Source of the DNA: an uncultured Lachnospiraceae bacterium
GTDB lineage: Bacteria; Bacillota_A; Clostridia; Lachnospirales; Lachnospiraceae
Length of the DNA: 13,643 bases
NCBI GenBank assembly: GCA_947175285.1
Contig: CAMWMM010000073.1
Location: 1 to 13,643, forward strand
Direction of reading: 5' to 3'
Shown here in pieces: positions 6,754 to 13,643 of this stretch. Below the pieces are notes generated by a model. That model was not told the origin of the DNA and ran no database searches. It saw only the letters and a program-made list of their open reading frames with translations. Both the position numbers and the translations under genes were made by a program. Within the stretch, counting starts at the first letter, position 1. Each line of letters starts with the position of its first letter.

Positions 6754-9700
6754 TTAATACATCTGAAACGACTCAAAATCAAAGCAGCTTCCCGGAAGGA
6801 ATACAAAAGTCACTTCCCACTTTCCGCTGACAGGCTCCAAATCAAACTGCCGTGAAATATATTCTTCACTTGCCGGAAATTCCAGTATTTGTTTCACTTC
6901 ATTGTTACCGTCAAAAAATCTGATATGTATGGTGTTACTGCCTTTTCGTGCCCTGCCTTTAATCGAGATGCCTTTCACCTGTCTTTCCCCAAAGTCCATT
7001 TCCGTAAATACCAATGATACGTTATTTCCAATGCTTTCCACTGCATACTCCACTTTTGAAAAGCTGTCACCGTACATCGCATCTGCTGCCGTTGCCGGAA
7101 TTTCCATCCACGCTTTCTCATATCCGGTAAAAGAAAAGCCCTTCATGACTAATTTCTGCTTAAACAGGAAACTTAGGGTAGTAATACTTTTCAGTTTTCT
7201 TGGCAGCCTAAAAGTCTCCGACTGGTACAGATCCCATATATAGGGCTTTTGATAAATCACATCCGCCAGAAGTTCAGCGTCATCCTCTCCCGGAATACCT
7301 TCCCATATCTGAACAGGATACTCATCATTATTCAGGGCATATAGAAAAATAGTGAACTCGTCGCTTCCCATACTGCCGAAATCCAGATTGCGATAAGTAA
7401 GGAGGGTATCTCCTTCAGCGTCCATGGCAACTCCTTTCTGCATTCCATTCCCAATCTCTCCTTCAACATAATCATATAGACTTGCCGAAATGAAATCATA
7501 AGGATTTTTATGAGCCTGACCGAATCCTTCTACCGTAAATTCAAGCTGTGACATTATTCTTATTTTATCCGTTCCGCTTTTTGACATGGCAAACAGACGG
7601 AAAGAGCCGTCACCCTCCGCTTTCATAGTAACTTTGTTTCCATCCTGTTTCATGCTCACGAATGGGATTTGCACGCCGCTGTCGTTCACTGCCCTGAAAA
7701 TAATTTCCTTATCGGTCGCCTGCGGCGGTTCGATTTTGGCTTCTACCTTAATACTCTCCTTTTCTTTTGTAAACAACTGACCGTCTATCGTCTCTAATGT
7801 AATTTTACGGACAGGTATTTCCTCACTGCTGCCGAACGGAATAGGCGTCTCTATGTTTTCTGCTGCAGCGCTTATACCCTCTACAGGTTTCTCAATGCTC
7901 TCACAAACAAGCGAAGCTTTCCGTAACCCTTTGCCCGTCACCTCTATCTGAATGCTGCCGGGAGTCACATCCGCCTGTACAATTGCGAGCAGTTTCCCGC
8001 TGAATAATCTTCTGCTGATTCCTTTATAACTGTCATAGTCCGTACTGTCGCCATTATCCAGTCCAATCAGCCTGCCCGCGCCAGTAACATGCACCGTTAC
8101 CCTGTCACAGGCATTTTCCACAGGAATGCCGTTTTCATCCACCGTACCGATTTCAATAAACAATAAATCCCTGCCGTCTGCCATCACTTTCGTATTTTCC
8201 GGCATCAGTACAATACGGCTGGAGTTTCCAAAGGATTTCTTATCTTCCTGTGCAATTTTTACTCCGTTTTCATCATAAGCGGCTGCCGTCAGCACGCCCT
8301 TTTCAAAAGGAAGCTGATAATCCGCAAGAATGTGCCTGCCGCTTCCCGCCTCATGGTTCAAATGCTGCCTGCCAAGACTCTTACCGTTAATAAAAAGTTC
8401 CACATCAGGCGCATTGGAACAAACCCGTACATCAATCAACTGTCCCTCATTGAAATCCCAATAAGGAAAAATATGTATCATAGGGGCTTTTTTATAATTC
8501 GTCCAGACTGACTGCCATATATAATAAGAATCTTTCTTAAAACCCGCGGTATCTATCTGTCCGAAGTAGGAGTTCTTAAACCGATACGGCGTAGGCTCCC
8601 CAATATAATCAAATCCTGTCCATAAAAACTGCCCCAAAGAAAATTCCGTATCCCTATCTACCGTGATACAGTCCTCCAAAGATTTAGCTCCCCAGCTTGT
8701 CGGACTGTTTCCAAGTGAGGAACACTGTCCGTCTTCTTCCATTAAGATTCCTGTCGCCAGCGGGAAATGGTAAATACCCCTGCTCTGTACAATCGAGGAT
8801 GTCTCGCTTCCGTAGATTACCCAGTCGGGATGTGCCTTATGATGCTCTTCATAACATTTTTCCGCATAATTATAACCGGAGACTTTCAGAATATCCGCAC
8901 ACTTTTGCGCATTTTCCCAAGGAATATAGTTAGAACCAATGGTGACAACAGCATTTTTCAAGGGGTCGTGTTTTTCCACCTGTTCTTTCAGATATGCCGT
9001 GATTTCCTGCCCGTGCTCATCAATATGGGTATCATAAATTTCATTCCCGATGCTCCACATGATGACACAGGGATGATTTCTGTCTCTTTTTACCCAGCTT
9101 TCTACATCCCTTGCCGACCACTCATCAAAAAACCGTGCATAATCATAAGTGGTTTTTTCTCTCTCCCACATATCAAACGCTTCCGATACTACCATGACCC
9201 CCATTTCATCTGCCAGTTCTATGAATCCGGGCGCCGCCATATTGTGAGCGCTTCTCACCGCATTCACGCCCATTTCTTTTAAGATACGGAATTTCCGTCT
9301 CATAGCGGACTTGTTAAAAGCTGCTCCCAGAGCGCCTAAATCATGATGTTCACAAACACCGTTCAGCTTCATATGACGCCCGTTTAAGAAAAATCCCTTA
9401 TCTGTGTGAAACTCCGTATAACGGAAACCGATTTTCTCTTCTTCCTGCCAGATGATTTTCCCATCTAAAACCAAATCCGTTATTAATGTGTAGAGTACGG
9501 GATTCTCAACATCCCAAAGTCTTACATTCTCAACCAGATATTCCCTAACACGCCCTTTCTTACTGCCGTCTGCATCCGGAGATTTCAACTCCACTTCTTT
9601 TCCCGTATCGTCAAAAAGGCTGTAGCTTAATATGGCGTCTTCGCGTCTTTCTCCTTCCGCTTCTCCTTCCAATCGCAGCAGGAAGTTTCCTCCGTCCTGC

Positions 9701-10182
9701 TTTTTCGTACTAACATAAACTGCGTTCTCAGGCAGATAGGTCTTATCCGTTATCTTGAACCATACATCCCTGTAAATACCTGCTCCTGAGTACCATCGGC
9801 TGTTCGGATTTTGAAAACATACACTTACGAAAATTTCATTTTCCCCCTGTTTCAAAAATTCCGTAATATCCAGTGTAAAAGTGGAATATCCGTATTTCCA
9901 TTCTCCGGCTTTTTTCCCGTTTATGTATACGGTGCTGTCCATATAGACACCCTCGAAAGTAATAAAAGCCTTTTTTTCCTCCTGTGCAAAAACAAAACTC
10001 TTCCTGTACCAGCCGGTACCGTCCTCATACAAATGCAGAGAATCATGAATCAGCCAGTCATGCGGAATATCTACCGCCGTAAACTCACTCTTTCTCTCTG
10101 CGGCCTGCTCATAGGAAGTCCCTACAGGGGTTACTAAAAATGACCATCCGTCATTCCACAAAAATTTCCTGTTCATGTCCAT
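6754..10182 (-). CDS. family 2 glycoside hydrolase, beta-galactosidase-like, multimodular
   Basis: This retaining beta-glycosidase of 1142 residues is most like GH2 beta-galactosidases. A jelly-roll sugar-binding domain spans about 5-145 (PHDWLI, GTGWYRKSF, YSGAGIYRDVW). An immunoglobulin-like domain lies near 155-255 and the TIM barrel near 262-570 (GVCEHHDLGALGAAF, VRSAHN). The acid/base is Glu381 in WSIGNE and the nucleophile is Glu460 in YGSE. C-terminal modules are a DUF4982-like sandwich (about 570-640, ELFINGKSLG), a Big/GH2-C-like domain (about 655-755), another beta domain (about 790-885), and two related beta modules (about 895-1020 and 1030-1142) resembling carbohydrate-binding domains. 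No signal peptide is visible, so it is probably cytoplasmic. The start at 10182 has GGAGG nine bases upstream; the ATG at 10176 is also possible. Beta-glucuronidase or other GH2 specificity cannot be excluded. Confidence 0.9.
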   Translation of the reverse strand: MDMNRKFLWNDGWSFLVTPVGTSYEQAAERKSEFTAVDIPHDWLIHDSLHLYEDGTGWYRKSFVFAQEEKKAFITFEGVYMDSTVYINGKKAGEWKYGYSTFTLDITEFLKQGENEIFVSVCFQNPNSRWYSGAGIYRDVWFKITDKTYLPENAVYVSTKKQDGGNFLLRLEGEAEGERREDAILSYSLFDDTGKEVELKSPDADGSKKGRVREYLVENVRLWDVENPVLYTLITDLVLDGKIIWQEEEKIGFRYTEFHTDKGFFLNGRHMKLNGVCEHHDLGALGAAFNKSAMRRKFRILKEMGVNAVRSAHNMAAPGFIELADEMGVMVVSEAFDMWEREKTTYDYARFFDEWSARDVESWVKRDRNHPCVIMWSIGNEIYDTHIDEHGQEITAYLKEQVEKHDPLKNAVVTIGSNYIPWENAQKCADILKVSGYNYAEKCYEEHHKAHPDWVIYGSETSSIVQSRGIYHFPLATGILMEEDGQCSSLGNSPTSWGAKSLEDCITVDRDTEFSLGQFLWTGFDYIGEPTPYRFKNSYFGQIDTAGFKKDSYYIWQSVWTNYKKAPMIHIFPYWDFNEGQLIDVRVCSNAPDVELFINGKSLGRQHLNHEAGSGRHILADYQLPFEKGVLTAAAYDENGVKIAQEDKKSFGNSSRIVLMPENTKVMADGRDLLFIEIGTVDENGIPVENACDRVTVHVTGAGRLIGLDNGDSTDYDSYKGISRRLFSGKLLAIVQADVTPGSIQIEVTGKGLRKASLVCESIEKPVEGISAAAENIETPIPFGSSEEIPVRKITLETIDGQLFTKEKESIKVEAKIEPPQATDKEIIFRAVNDSGVQIPFVSMKQDGNKVTMKAEGDGSFRLFAMSKSGTDKIRIMSQLEFTVEGFGQAHKNPYDFISASLYDYVEGEIGNGMQKGVAMDAEGDTLLTYRNLDFGSMGSDEFTIFLYALNNDEYPVQIWEGIPGEDDAELLADVIYQKPYIWDLYQSETFRLPRKLKSITTLSFLFKQKLVMKGFSFTGYEKAWMEIPATAADAMYGDSFSKVEYAVESIGNNVSLVFTEMDFGERQVKGISIKGRARKGSNTIHIRFFDGNNEVKQILEFPASEEYISRQFDLEPVSGKWEVTFVFLPGSCFDFESFQMY

Positions 10183-10217
10183 TTCTCCATTCCTCCACAG
10201 CCGTTTTCTTATCTGAA

Positions 10218-10246
10218 AAGCCCCGGCATTTTCATGTCCGGGGCTT
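10218..10246 (-). terminator. rho-independent terminator of the metNIQ operon
   Basis: A perfect 9-bp stem (AAGCCCCGG / CCGGGGCTT) encloses an 11-base loop. On the minus strand it is followed by a short T run (CTTTTCAG). It lies 17 bp after the metQ stop and 35 bp before the glycosidase start, so it separates the two units, although some readthrough into the glycosidase gene is plausible because the T run is short. Confidence 0.85.
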
Positions 10247-10263
10247 ATTGCTTCAATACTATA

Positions 10264-11190
10264 TTAATTCTTTGCCGGAATTACCGCGCCGTTGTAATTC
10301 TCATTAATAAATTTCTTCACTTCATCAGACTGTAAGATGGAAACCATTTTCTTGATTGCCTCGTTATCCTTGTTTTCTTCCGTTACAGTGATGATATTGG
10401 CATATTCGGAATCTTCTCCCTCTCTCATCAGGTAAGCGGTTGTATCAATATTAGCTTCCAATGCTCTGTTGACATTAACAAAATATGCGTCAAAATCCGC
10501 TGCGGAAGGAATGATATTTGCCTGATCCATTTCGATGATCTCAATCGGAATCAGATATTCATCAATTTCCCTGATGGAAGCATCAATTGCCGTCATATCC
10601 GGGTTTAACTTGATAAATCCTTCTTTTTCCAACACTTTCAAAGCTCTGTACTCATTGGAAGAGTCATTGGGAATCGCAATAACTGCATTCTCCGGTAACT
10701 CATCCTTAGATGCATACTGCTCTGAAAAGCATGCATAAGGCTCTACATGAATGCCGCCCATGCTGTAGAGGGTAACACCCATTTCTTCCTCAATACTTTC
10801 CATTGCCGGTACATGCATGAAATAAGCAAAATCTACCTCTCCGTCCACCAACATGTCATTCCAGGTTGCATCCCATGTTGTAGATACGATATCCAGTTCA
10901 ATTCCCTCTGCTGCCAAAAGGTCTGATGCTGAGTTCAGTATCTCACTGTGAGGCGTTAAATCACAAACTACCTTTAATACAACCGTATCCCCTGTCTGCT
11001 CAGCGGCTGCTTCTTCTTTTGAAGTATCCTGCTCTGTTCCTGCTGCCGCATTCTCTGTAGCATTTCCGACCGTACTGTCCGTGGCACTATCCACGCTGCT
11101 CTGTGCTGTGTCTGCCGAATTTCCGCAGCCTGTAAGCATAGCGAACGCTGTTACGGCAGTCATAAATAATACTGCAAGTTTCTTTTTCAT
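10264..11190 (-). CDS. metQ: MetQ/NlpA-family methionine-binding lipoprotein
   Basis: This is the substrate-binding lipoprotein of a methionine ABC importer. With the start at 11190 it has 308 residues. The signal peptide ends in a LTGC lipobox (Cys22), and a Ser/Thr/Glu/Ala-rich linker reaches to about residue 68. The NlpA fold follows: TPHSEILNSA, VDFAYFMHVP, HVEPYACFS, IAIPNDSSNEYRAL, then DFDAYFVNVNRALEA, where a conserved Asn contributes to ligand binding in MetQ. The frame stays open upstream to an ATG at 11223. GAGGAG lies 7 bases before 11190, and the signal peptide begins properly there, so the shorter start is preferred. It is the last gene of the metN-metI-metQ operon, after an intercistronic hairpin and before a strong terminator. 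Methionine is inferred from family and operon order; D-methionine or dipeptides are alternatives. Confidence 0.9.
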   Translation of the reverse strand: MKKKLAVLFMTAVTAFAMLTGCGNSADTAQSSVDSATDSTVGNATENAAAGTEQDTSKEEAAAEQTGDTVVLKVVCDLTPHSEILNSASDLLAAEGIELDIVSTTWDATWNDMLVDGEVDFAYFMHVPAMESIEEEMGVTLYSMGGIHVEPYACFSEQYASKDELPENAVIAIPNDSSNEYRALKVLEKEGFIKLNPDMTAIDASIREIDEYLIPIEIIEMDQANIIPSAADFDAYFVNVNRALEANIDTTAYLMREGEDSEYANIITVTEENKDNEAIKKMVSILQSDEVKKFINENYNGAVIPAKN

Positions 11191-11220
11191 AATGATTCTC
11201 CTCTTCTTAAAAAATATATT

Positions 11221-11248
11221 CATTTAAGCAGCTAGTGCTGCAATAAAT
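11221..11248 (-). promoter_or_regulatory. intercistronic hairpin between metI and metQ
   Basis: GCAGC-TAGT-GCTGC (11228-11241) is extended on both sides by CATTTA/TAAATG with a small internal mismatch, giving a long imperfect stem. On the minus strand it is followed by AATATATTTTTT. Such a structure just before a binding-protein gene could act as a partial terminator or as a 3' end protector of processed mRNA, adjusting MetQ relative to MetNI. Function is inference. Confidence 0.5.
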
Positions 11249-11269
11249 GTCTCTTTTATCCAAAATAAT

Positions 11270-11980
11270 CTATACCAAATGGCGCTTCTTCAAAATCAGT
11301 TTCGATATGGTATCCCCGACAAACTGTACCGCCTGTACAATAATAATCAGTACAACAATCGTGGCAAACAACAGGTCATGCTGGAATCTTGTGTAACCAT
11401 AAGTAACTGCTACATAACCGATGCCGCCTGCACCGAAACTTCCGGCAAGCGCTGTCATGGAAATGACAATAACAACTGCATTTGTAAAAGCACGTATTAA
11501 AGACGGCAGTGTCTCCGGCACCATGATTGTAAACAGAATACGCAGATTACCGCTCCCCATTGCTTTCGCCGCTTCAACTTTCCCTTTATCAAGCTCTAGC
11601 AGGCTGCTTTCCACAAGTCTGGCAAAAAGCGGCACACAACTTGCCACCAGAGAAATGATACAGGCATTGGAGCCATATGATTTTCCGACGAGCGCTCTTG
11701 CCACCGGAAGCATAACAATGATGATAATAACCTGCGGCAATGAGCGGAAACAGTTAATAATGGCGCCGAGAACAGTATGTACTGCTTTACAGGGCATCAA
11801 TCCCTCTTTGCTTGTCATCACCAATATTAATCCTAAGAGAATACCAAATATCAGGACAAATACGGAAGAGACACATACCATATACATCGTCTCTCCGATT
11901 GCAGGCAGAACCTGCTCCCATACTTCCGCAGTGAACGCATGTCCAAGCACTTCAAAAAAAGAATACTTATATAAACTCAT
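11270..11980 (-). CDS. metI: MetI methionine ABC transporter permease
   Basis: This is the inner-membrane permease of the methionine importer, which works as a homodimer. It has 236 residues, slightly longer than the family's usual 217-220, with about five hydrophobic segments (roughly 30-55, 70-95, 103-122, 160-180 and 203-225). The EAA loop VEAAKAMGSGN-LP at about 135-157 docks MetN. The MTALAGSFGAGGIG stretch near 175-188 is characteristic of MetI. The start codon overlaps the metN stop in an ATGA junction (11977-11980), with AGGAGG just upstream inside metN, so the two are translationally coupled. The family identification is firm; the substrate is inferred. Confidence 0.92.
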   Translation of the reverse strand: MSLYKYSFFEVLGHAFTAEVWEQVLPAIGETMYMVCVSSVFVLIFGILLGLILVMTSKEGLMPCKAVHTVLGAIINCFRSLPQVIIIIVMLPVARALVGKSYGSNACIISLVASCVPLFARLVESSLLELDKGKVEAAKAMGSGNLRILFTIMVPETLPSLIRAFTNAVVIVISMTALAGSFGAGGIGYVAVTYGYTRFQHDLLFATIVVLIIIVQAVQFVGDTISKLILKKRHLV

Positions 11981-12780
11981 TCTGCCTCCTCCTGCCAGTA
12001 ATCACTTCTAAATTTATTATAGACGCCGATAAAATTCTTTGCCGTAGCACACTGAGGATTCTGAAAAATATCCTTTACATCTCCCTGCTCTAACAATTTT
12101 CCATTCTCCATAACCGCCATTCTGTGACAGGTATACTTAATTACTTCCAGTTCATGCGTAATCAAAATGATGGTAAGCCCCAGCTTTTGATTAATTTCCT
12201 TGAGCAAATCCAATACGGAAAGAGTCGTCTGCGGGTCAAGCGCACTGGTCGCTTCATCCGACAAAAGCACATCCGGATTATTTGCCAATGCTCTGGCTAT
12301 ACCAACCCTTTGTTTCTGCCCGCCGGACAATTCACCCGGATAGGCATTCTTCTTCTCCACCAGTCCAACCAACGCAAGCATCTCATCCACTTTCGCTTCC
12401 GCGTCCTTCGCTGAAGTTCCTGTCAGCTTAAGCGGATAGGCAATGTTCTGCGCTACCGTCATGGAATCAAAGAGATTGAACTGCTGAAAAATCATACCGA
12501 TTTTTCTTCTCTGCTCATTAAGCTGCGCTTTTCCAAGCGCTGTAATTTCTCTGCCGTCAATCCTGATGCTTCCGCTGTCAGGTTCTTCCCAACGGTTGAT
12601 GCATCTGACTAATGTTGATTTTCCGGCACCGCTGAAACCGACAATCCCGAATATCTCTCCTTTTTTCACGGAAAGGTCTATTCCCTTCAACACTTCAACC
12701 GTCTGTTTCTTGGTATGAAATGTCTTATAAAGCTGCTTTACTTCTATGAAATTATCCAGATTTTCATTTTTTTCGTCCAT
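11977..12780 (-). CDS. metN: MetN methionine ABC transporter ATPase, short form without NIL domain
   Basis: This is the ATP-hydrolysing subunit of the methionine importer. All nucleotide-binding motifs are intact: Walker A GFSGAGKST (48-56), Q-loop QQ (99-100), signature LSGGQKQR (151-158), Walker B VLLSDE (171-176), D-loop SALDP and switch His209. The protein has 267 residues and stops about 30 residues after the ATPase core. The usual MetN is about 340 residues and ends in an ACT-like NIL domain that binds methionine and inhibits transport. The stop is not a random break: it forms a neat ATGA junction with metI. It is the first gene of the operon, with a consensus promoter about 60 bp upstream and AAAGGA before the ATG. 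A broader polar amino acid role is possible, but MetI and MetQ support methionine. Confidence 0.9.
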   Translation of the reverse strand: MDEKNENLDNFIEVKQLYKTFHTKKQTVEVLKGIDLSVKKGEIFGIVGFSGAGKSTLVRCINRWEEPDSGSIRIDGREITALGKAQLNEQRRKIGMIFQQFNLFDSMTVAQNIAYPLKLTGTSAKDAEAKVDEMLALVGLVEKKNAYPGELSGGQKQRVGIARALANNPDVLLSDEATSALDPQTTLSVLDLLKEINQKLGLTIILITHELEVIKYTCHRMAVMENGKLLEQGDVKDIFQNPQCATAKNFIGVYNKFRSDYWQEEAE

Positions 12781-12785
12781 GTACC

Positions 12786-12802
12786 AATCCTTTCACCGGA
12801 TT
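12786..12802 (-). promoter_or_regulatory. small hairpin over the metN ribosome binding site
   Basis: On the minus strand AATCC-GGTGAAA-GGATT forms a 5-bp stem whose right arm and loop contain the metN Shine-Dalgarno bases (AAAGGA). It could lower or tune translation initiation. The stem is short, so chance is possible. Confidence 0.35.
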
Positions 12803-12838
12803 ATTCTATTATATGTCCTGATGCTTCAAGTCCACTTC

Positions 12839-12867
12839 ATTATAGCGGATTGTGCAAAAACTGTAAA
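12839..12867 (-). promoter_or_regulatory. metNIQ promoter
   Basis: TTTACA (12862-12867) and a perfect TATAAT (12839-12844) on the minus strand are separated by exactly 17 bp. The predicted start near 12832 gives a leader of about 52 bases, too short for a SAM riboswitch or T-box. The -35 lies only 7 bp after the stop of the upstream unidentified gene. Confidence 0.8.
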
Positions 12868-12873
12868 GAGCGA

Positions 12874-13643
12874 TTAAATTTCAAAATCCAATGCAAATTC
12901 TGCTCCTGTCAGTTCTTTATACTCTTGCAGAAACTTCTCTTTTGTAATCAATTCCTTTCCGCATCTGGTATAGTATATTCCCGTCTGCGTTATTTCCGGC
13001 TCCTGCTCTTTCCACCACCAGAAACCTGCATCGCCGGATTCATAAACATTACAAACTTCAACCCCATATCCCGTATAATCAATATCCTTGATTCCTCTGG
13101 CATTTAAAGTACATTCATAGAAACCATAATAAGTACATGCGCTGGTGAAGCTGCGCGAACAATGAATTAATTTTCCGGCATCTCCTAAAAACAGCCATTC
13201 GCCTCCATCACACCAGTCGTAATAAAGGCAGACGGCACTGCCGTTTCTATAATCTAAAATAAAATCAATCCGTTCATAAACTTCGTCATCATATTGTAGC
13301 AGAATAAGCAGTTCGTCAAAACCGTCACCATCAATATCGCATCTTTTTGTTTTTCCGTCGGCTTTCTCTAAAACATACGCCATTTCTTCCACAACATCCA
13401 TTGTTTCTATCAAACCATAGTGTGGGTCGGCGTATTTTCTTTCTACAACCGAAAAATTTCTCTTTTCAATTGCCGAAAAAACCTCATCACGGGTTTTATA
13501 TTCCTTACAGTTTTCCGTAGGAATCTCTATAAAGGAGACGCAGTCAAACCACCTTATCATATTTGACTTGGCATCCTCTGCCGGAGCCGCATTTAAAATA
13601 TCCCGGCAGACAAGCCTGTCATTCTCCTGTGCCAGTACATAAA
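12874..13643 (-). CDS. unidentified protein with DxDGDG motif, 5' end outside window
   Basis: I do not recognise this protein. An ATG at 13560 gives 228 residues, but it has no ribosome binding site. The same frame continues open without a stop for 27 more codons to the window edge (YVLAQENDRLVCRDI...), so the true start probably lies beyond the window. The central motif CDIDGDGFDELLI (Asp75, Asp77, Asp79 and Asp82 counted from that ATG) is the calcium-loop/FG-GAP-like pattern seen in extracellular Clostridia proteins that describe themselves by DxDGDGxxD. Aromatic and Cys-rich strands follow (YYDWCDGGEW, ACTYYGFYEC, GFWWWKE). A secreted or surface-anchored beta-rich protein is suggested, but no signal peptide is visible because the N-terminus is missing. 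It lies directly upstream of the metNIQ promoter and is not obviously part of that operon. Confidence 0.75.
   Translation of the reverse strand, partial: YVLAQENDRLVCRDILNAAPAEDAKSNMIRWFDCVSFIEIPTENCKEYKTRDEVFSAIEKRNFSVVERKYADPHYGLIETMDVVEEMAYVLEKADGKTKRCDIDGDGFDELLILLQYDDEVYERIDFILDYRNGSAVCLYYDWCDGGEWLFLGDAGKLIHCSRSFTSACTYYGFYECTLNARGIKDIDYTGYGVEVCNVYESGDAGFWWWKEQEPEITQTGIYYTRCGKELITKEKFLQEYKELTGAEFALDFEI

Noticed and set aside
8767..9282. 171-codon plus-strand frame inside the glycosidase gene
   Set aside because: It is a shadow of the GH2 coding strand, which has complete catalytic motifs; the antisense frame has no protein-like motif.
11421..12011. 196-codon plus-strand frame antisense to metI
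   Set aside because: It is antisense to a clear MetI permease with an EAA loop and a coupled start; no ribosome binding site or family match is seen.
12781..12873. SAM riboswitch or T-box leader before metN
   Set aside because: The leader is only about 52 bases after the predicted start and lacks the conserved riboswitch or T-box sequences.

Overview
The window looks like a chromosomal segment from a low- to mid-GC Gram-positive anaerobe of the Clostridia, most likely Lachnospiraceae. This rests on the strong GGAGG-type ribosome binding sites, the lipoprotein signal peptides, the MetNIQ, BlaI/BlaR1 and PlsC protein styles, and the large modular family 2 glycosidase. It is inferred from protein style only. 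No rRNA, tRNA, CRISPR array or insertion sequence was recognised.

Left block (1-3409, minus strand, visibly AT-rich): a three-gene operon read right to left. It holds a solute-binding lipoprotein (1814-3151), a small membrane-anchored protein resembling the C-terminal part of HlyD-type efflux adaptors (1042-1800), and a MalF-like sugar-ABC permease (216-1058). No second permease or ATPase is present inside the window. The operon is preceded by a 258-bp gap with two 19-bp-spaced direct copies of a CTGTAC(T/C)TCGGG element, a good candidate activator site.

Middle-left block (3410-5806, minus): a BlaI/MecI-type repressor and a BlaR1-type M56 transmembrane protease. A clear promoter (TTGACA-17-TAGAGT) is overlaid by two near-identical palindromic operators. 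No beta-lactamase or penicillin-binding sensor domain is present. Instead, the extracellular C-terminus of BlaR1 looks like a degenerate zinc-peptidase (peptidase MA-like) fold. A divergent plsC-type acyltransferase gene with its own good promoter follows (6012-6746, plus).

Middle-right block (6754-10182, minus): an 1142-residue family 2 glycoside hydrolase with both catalytic glutamates visible, several C-terminal beta-sandwich modules and no signal peptide. It is convergent with plsC, with only 7 bp between them.

Right block (10218-12867, minus): a complete methionine-type ABC importer operon metN-metI-metQ. It has a consensus promoter, a short leader lacking any SAM riboswitch, an intercistronic hairpin before metQ, and a rho-independent terminator after metQ. 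MetN lacks the usual C-terminal regulatory domain. The window ends inside an unidentified minus-strand gene (12874 to the edge) encoding a calcium-loop-like DxDGDG motif.

The two most unusual items are the BlaR1-like sensor with a pseudo-peptidase ectodomain and the efflux-adaptor-like protein embedded in a sugar-ABC operon behind paired direct repeats. Both are pattern-based inferences and need structure prediction or homology searches.
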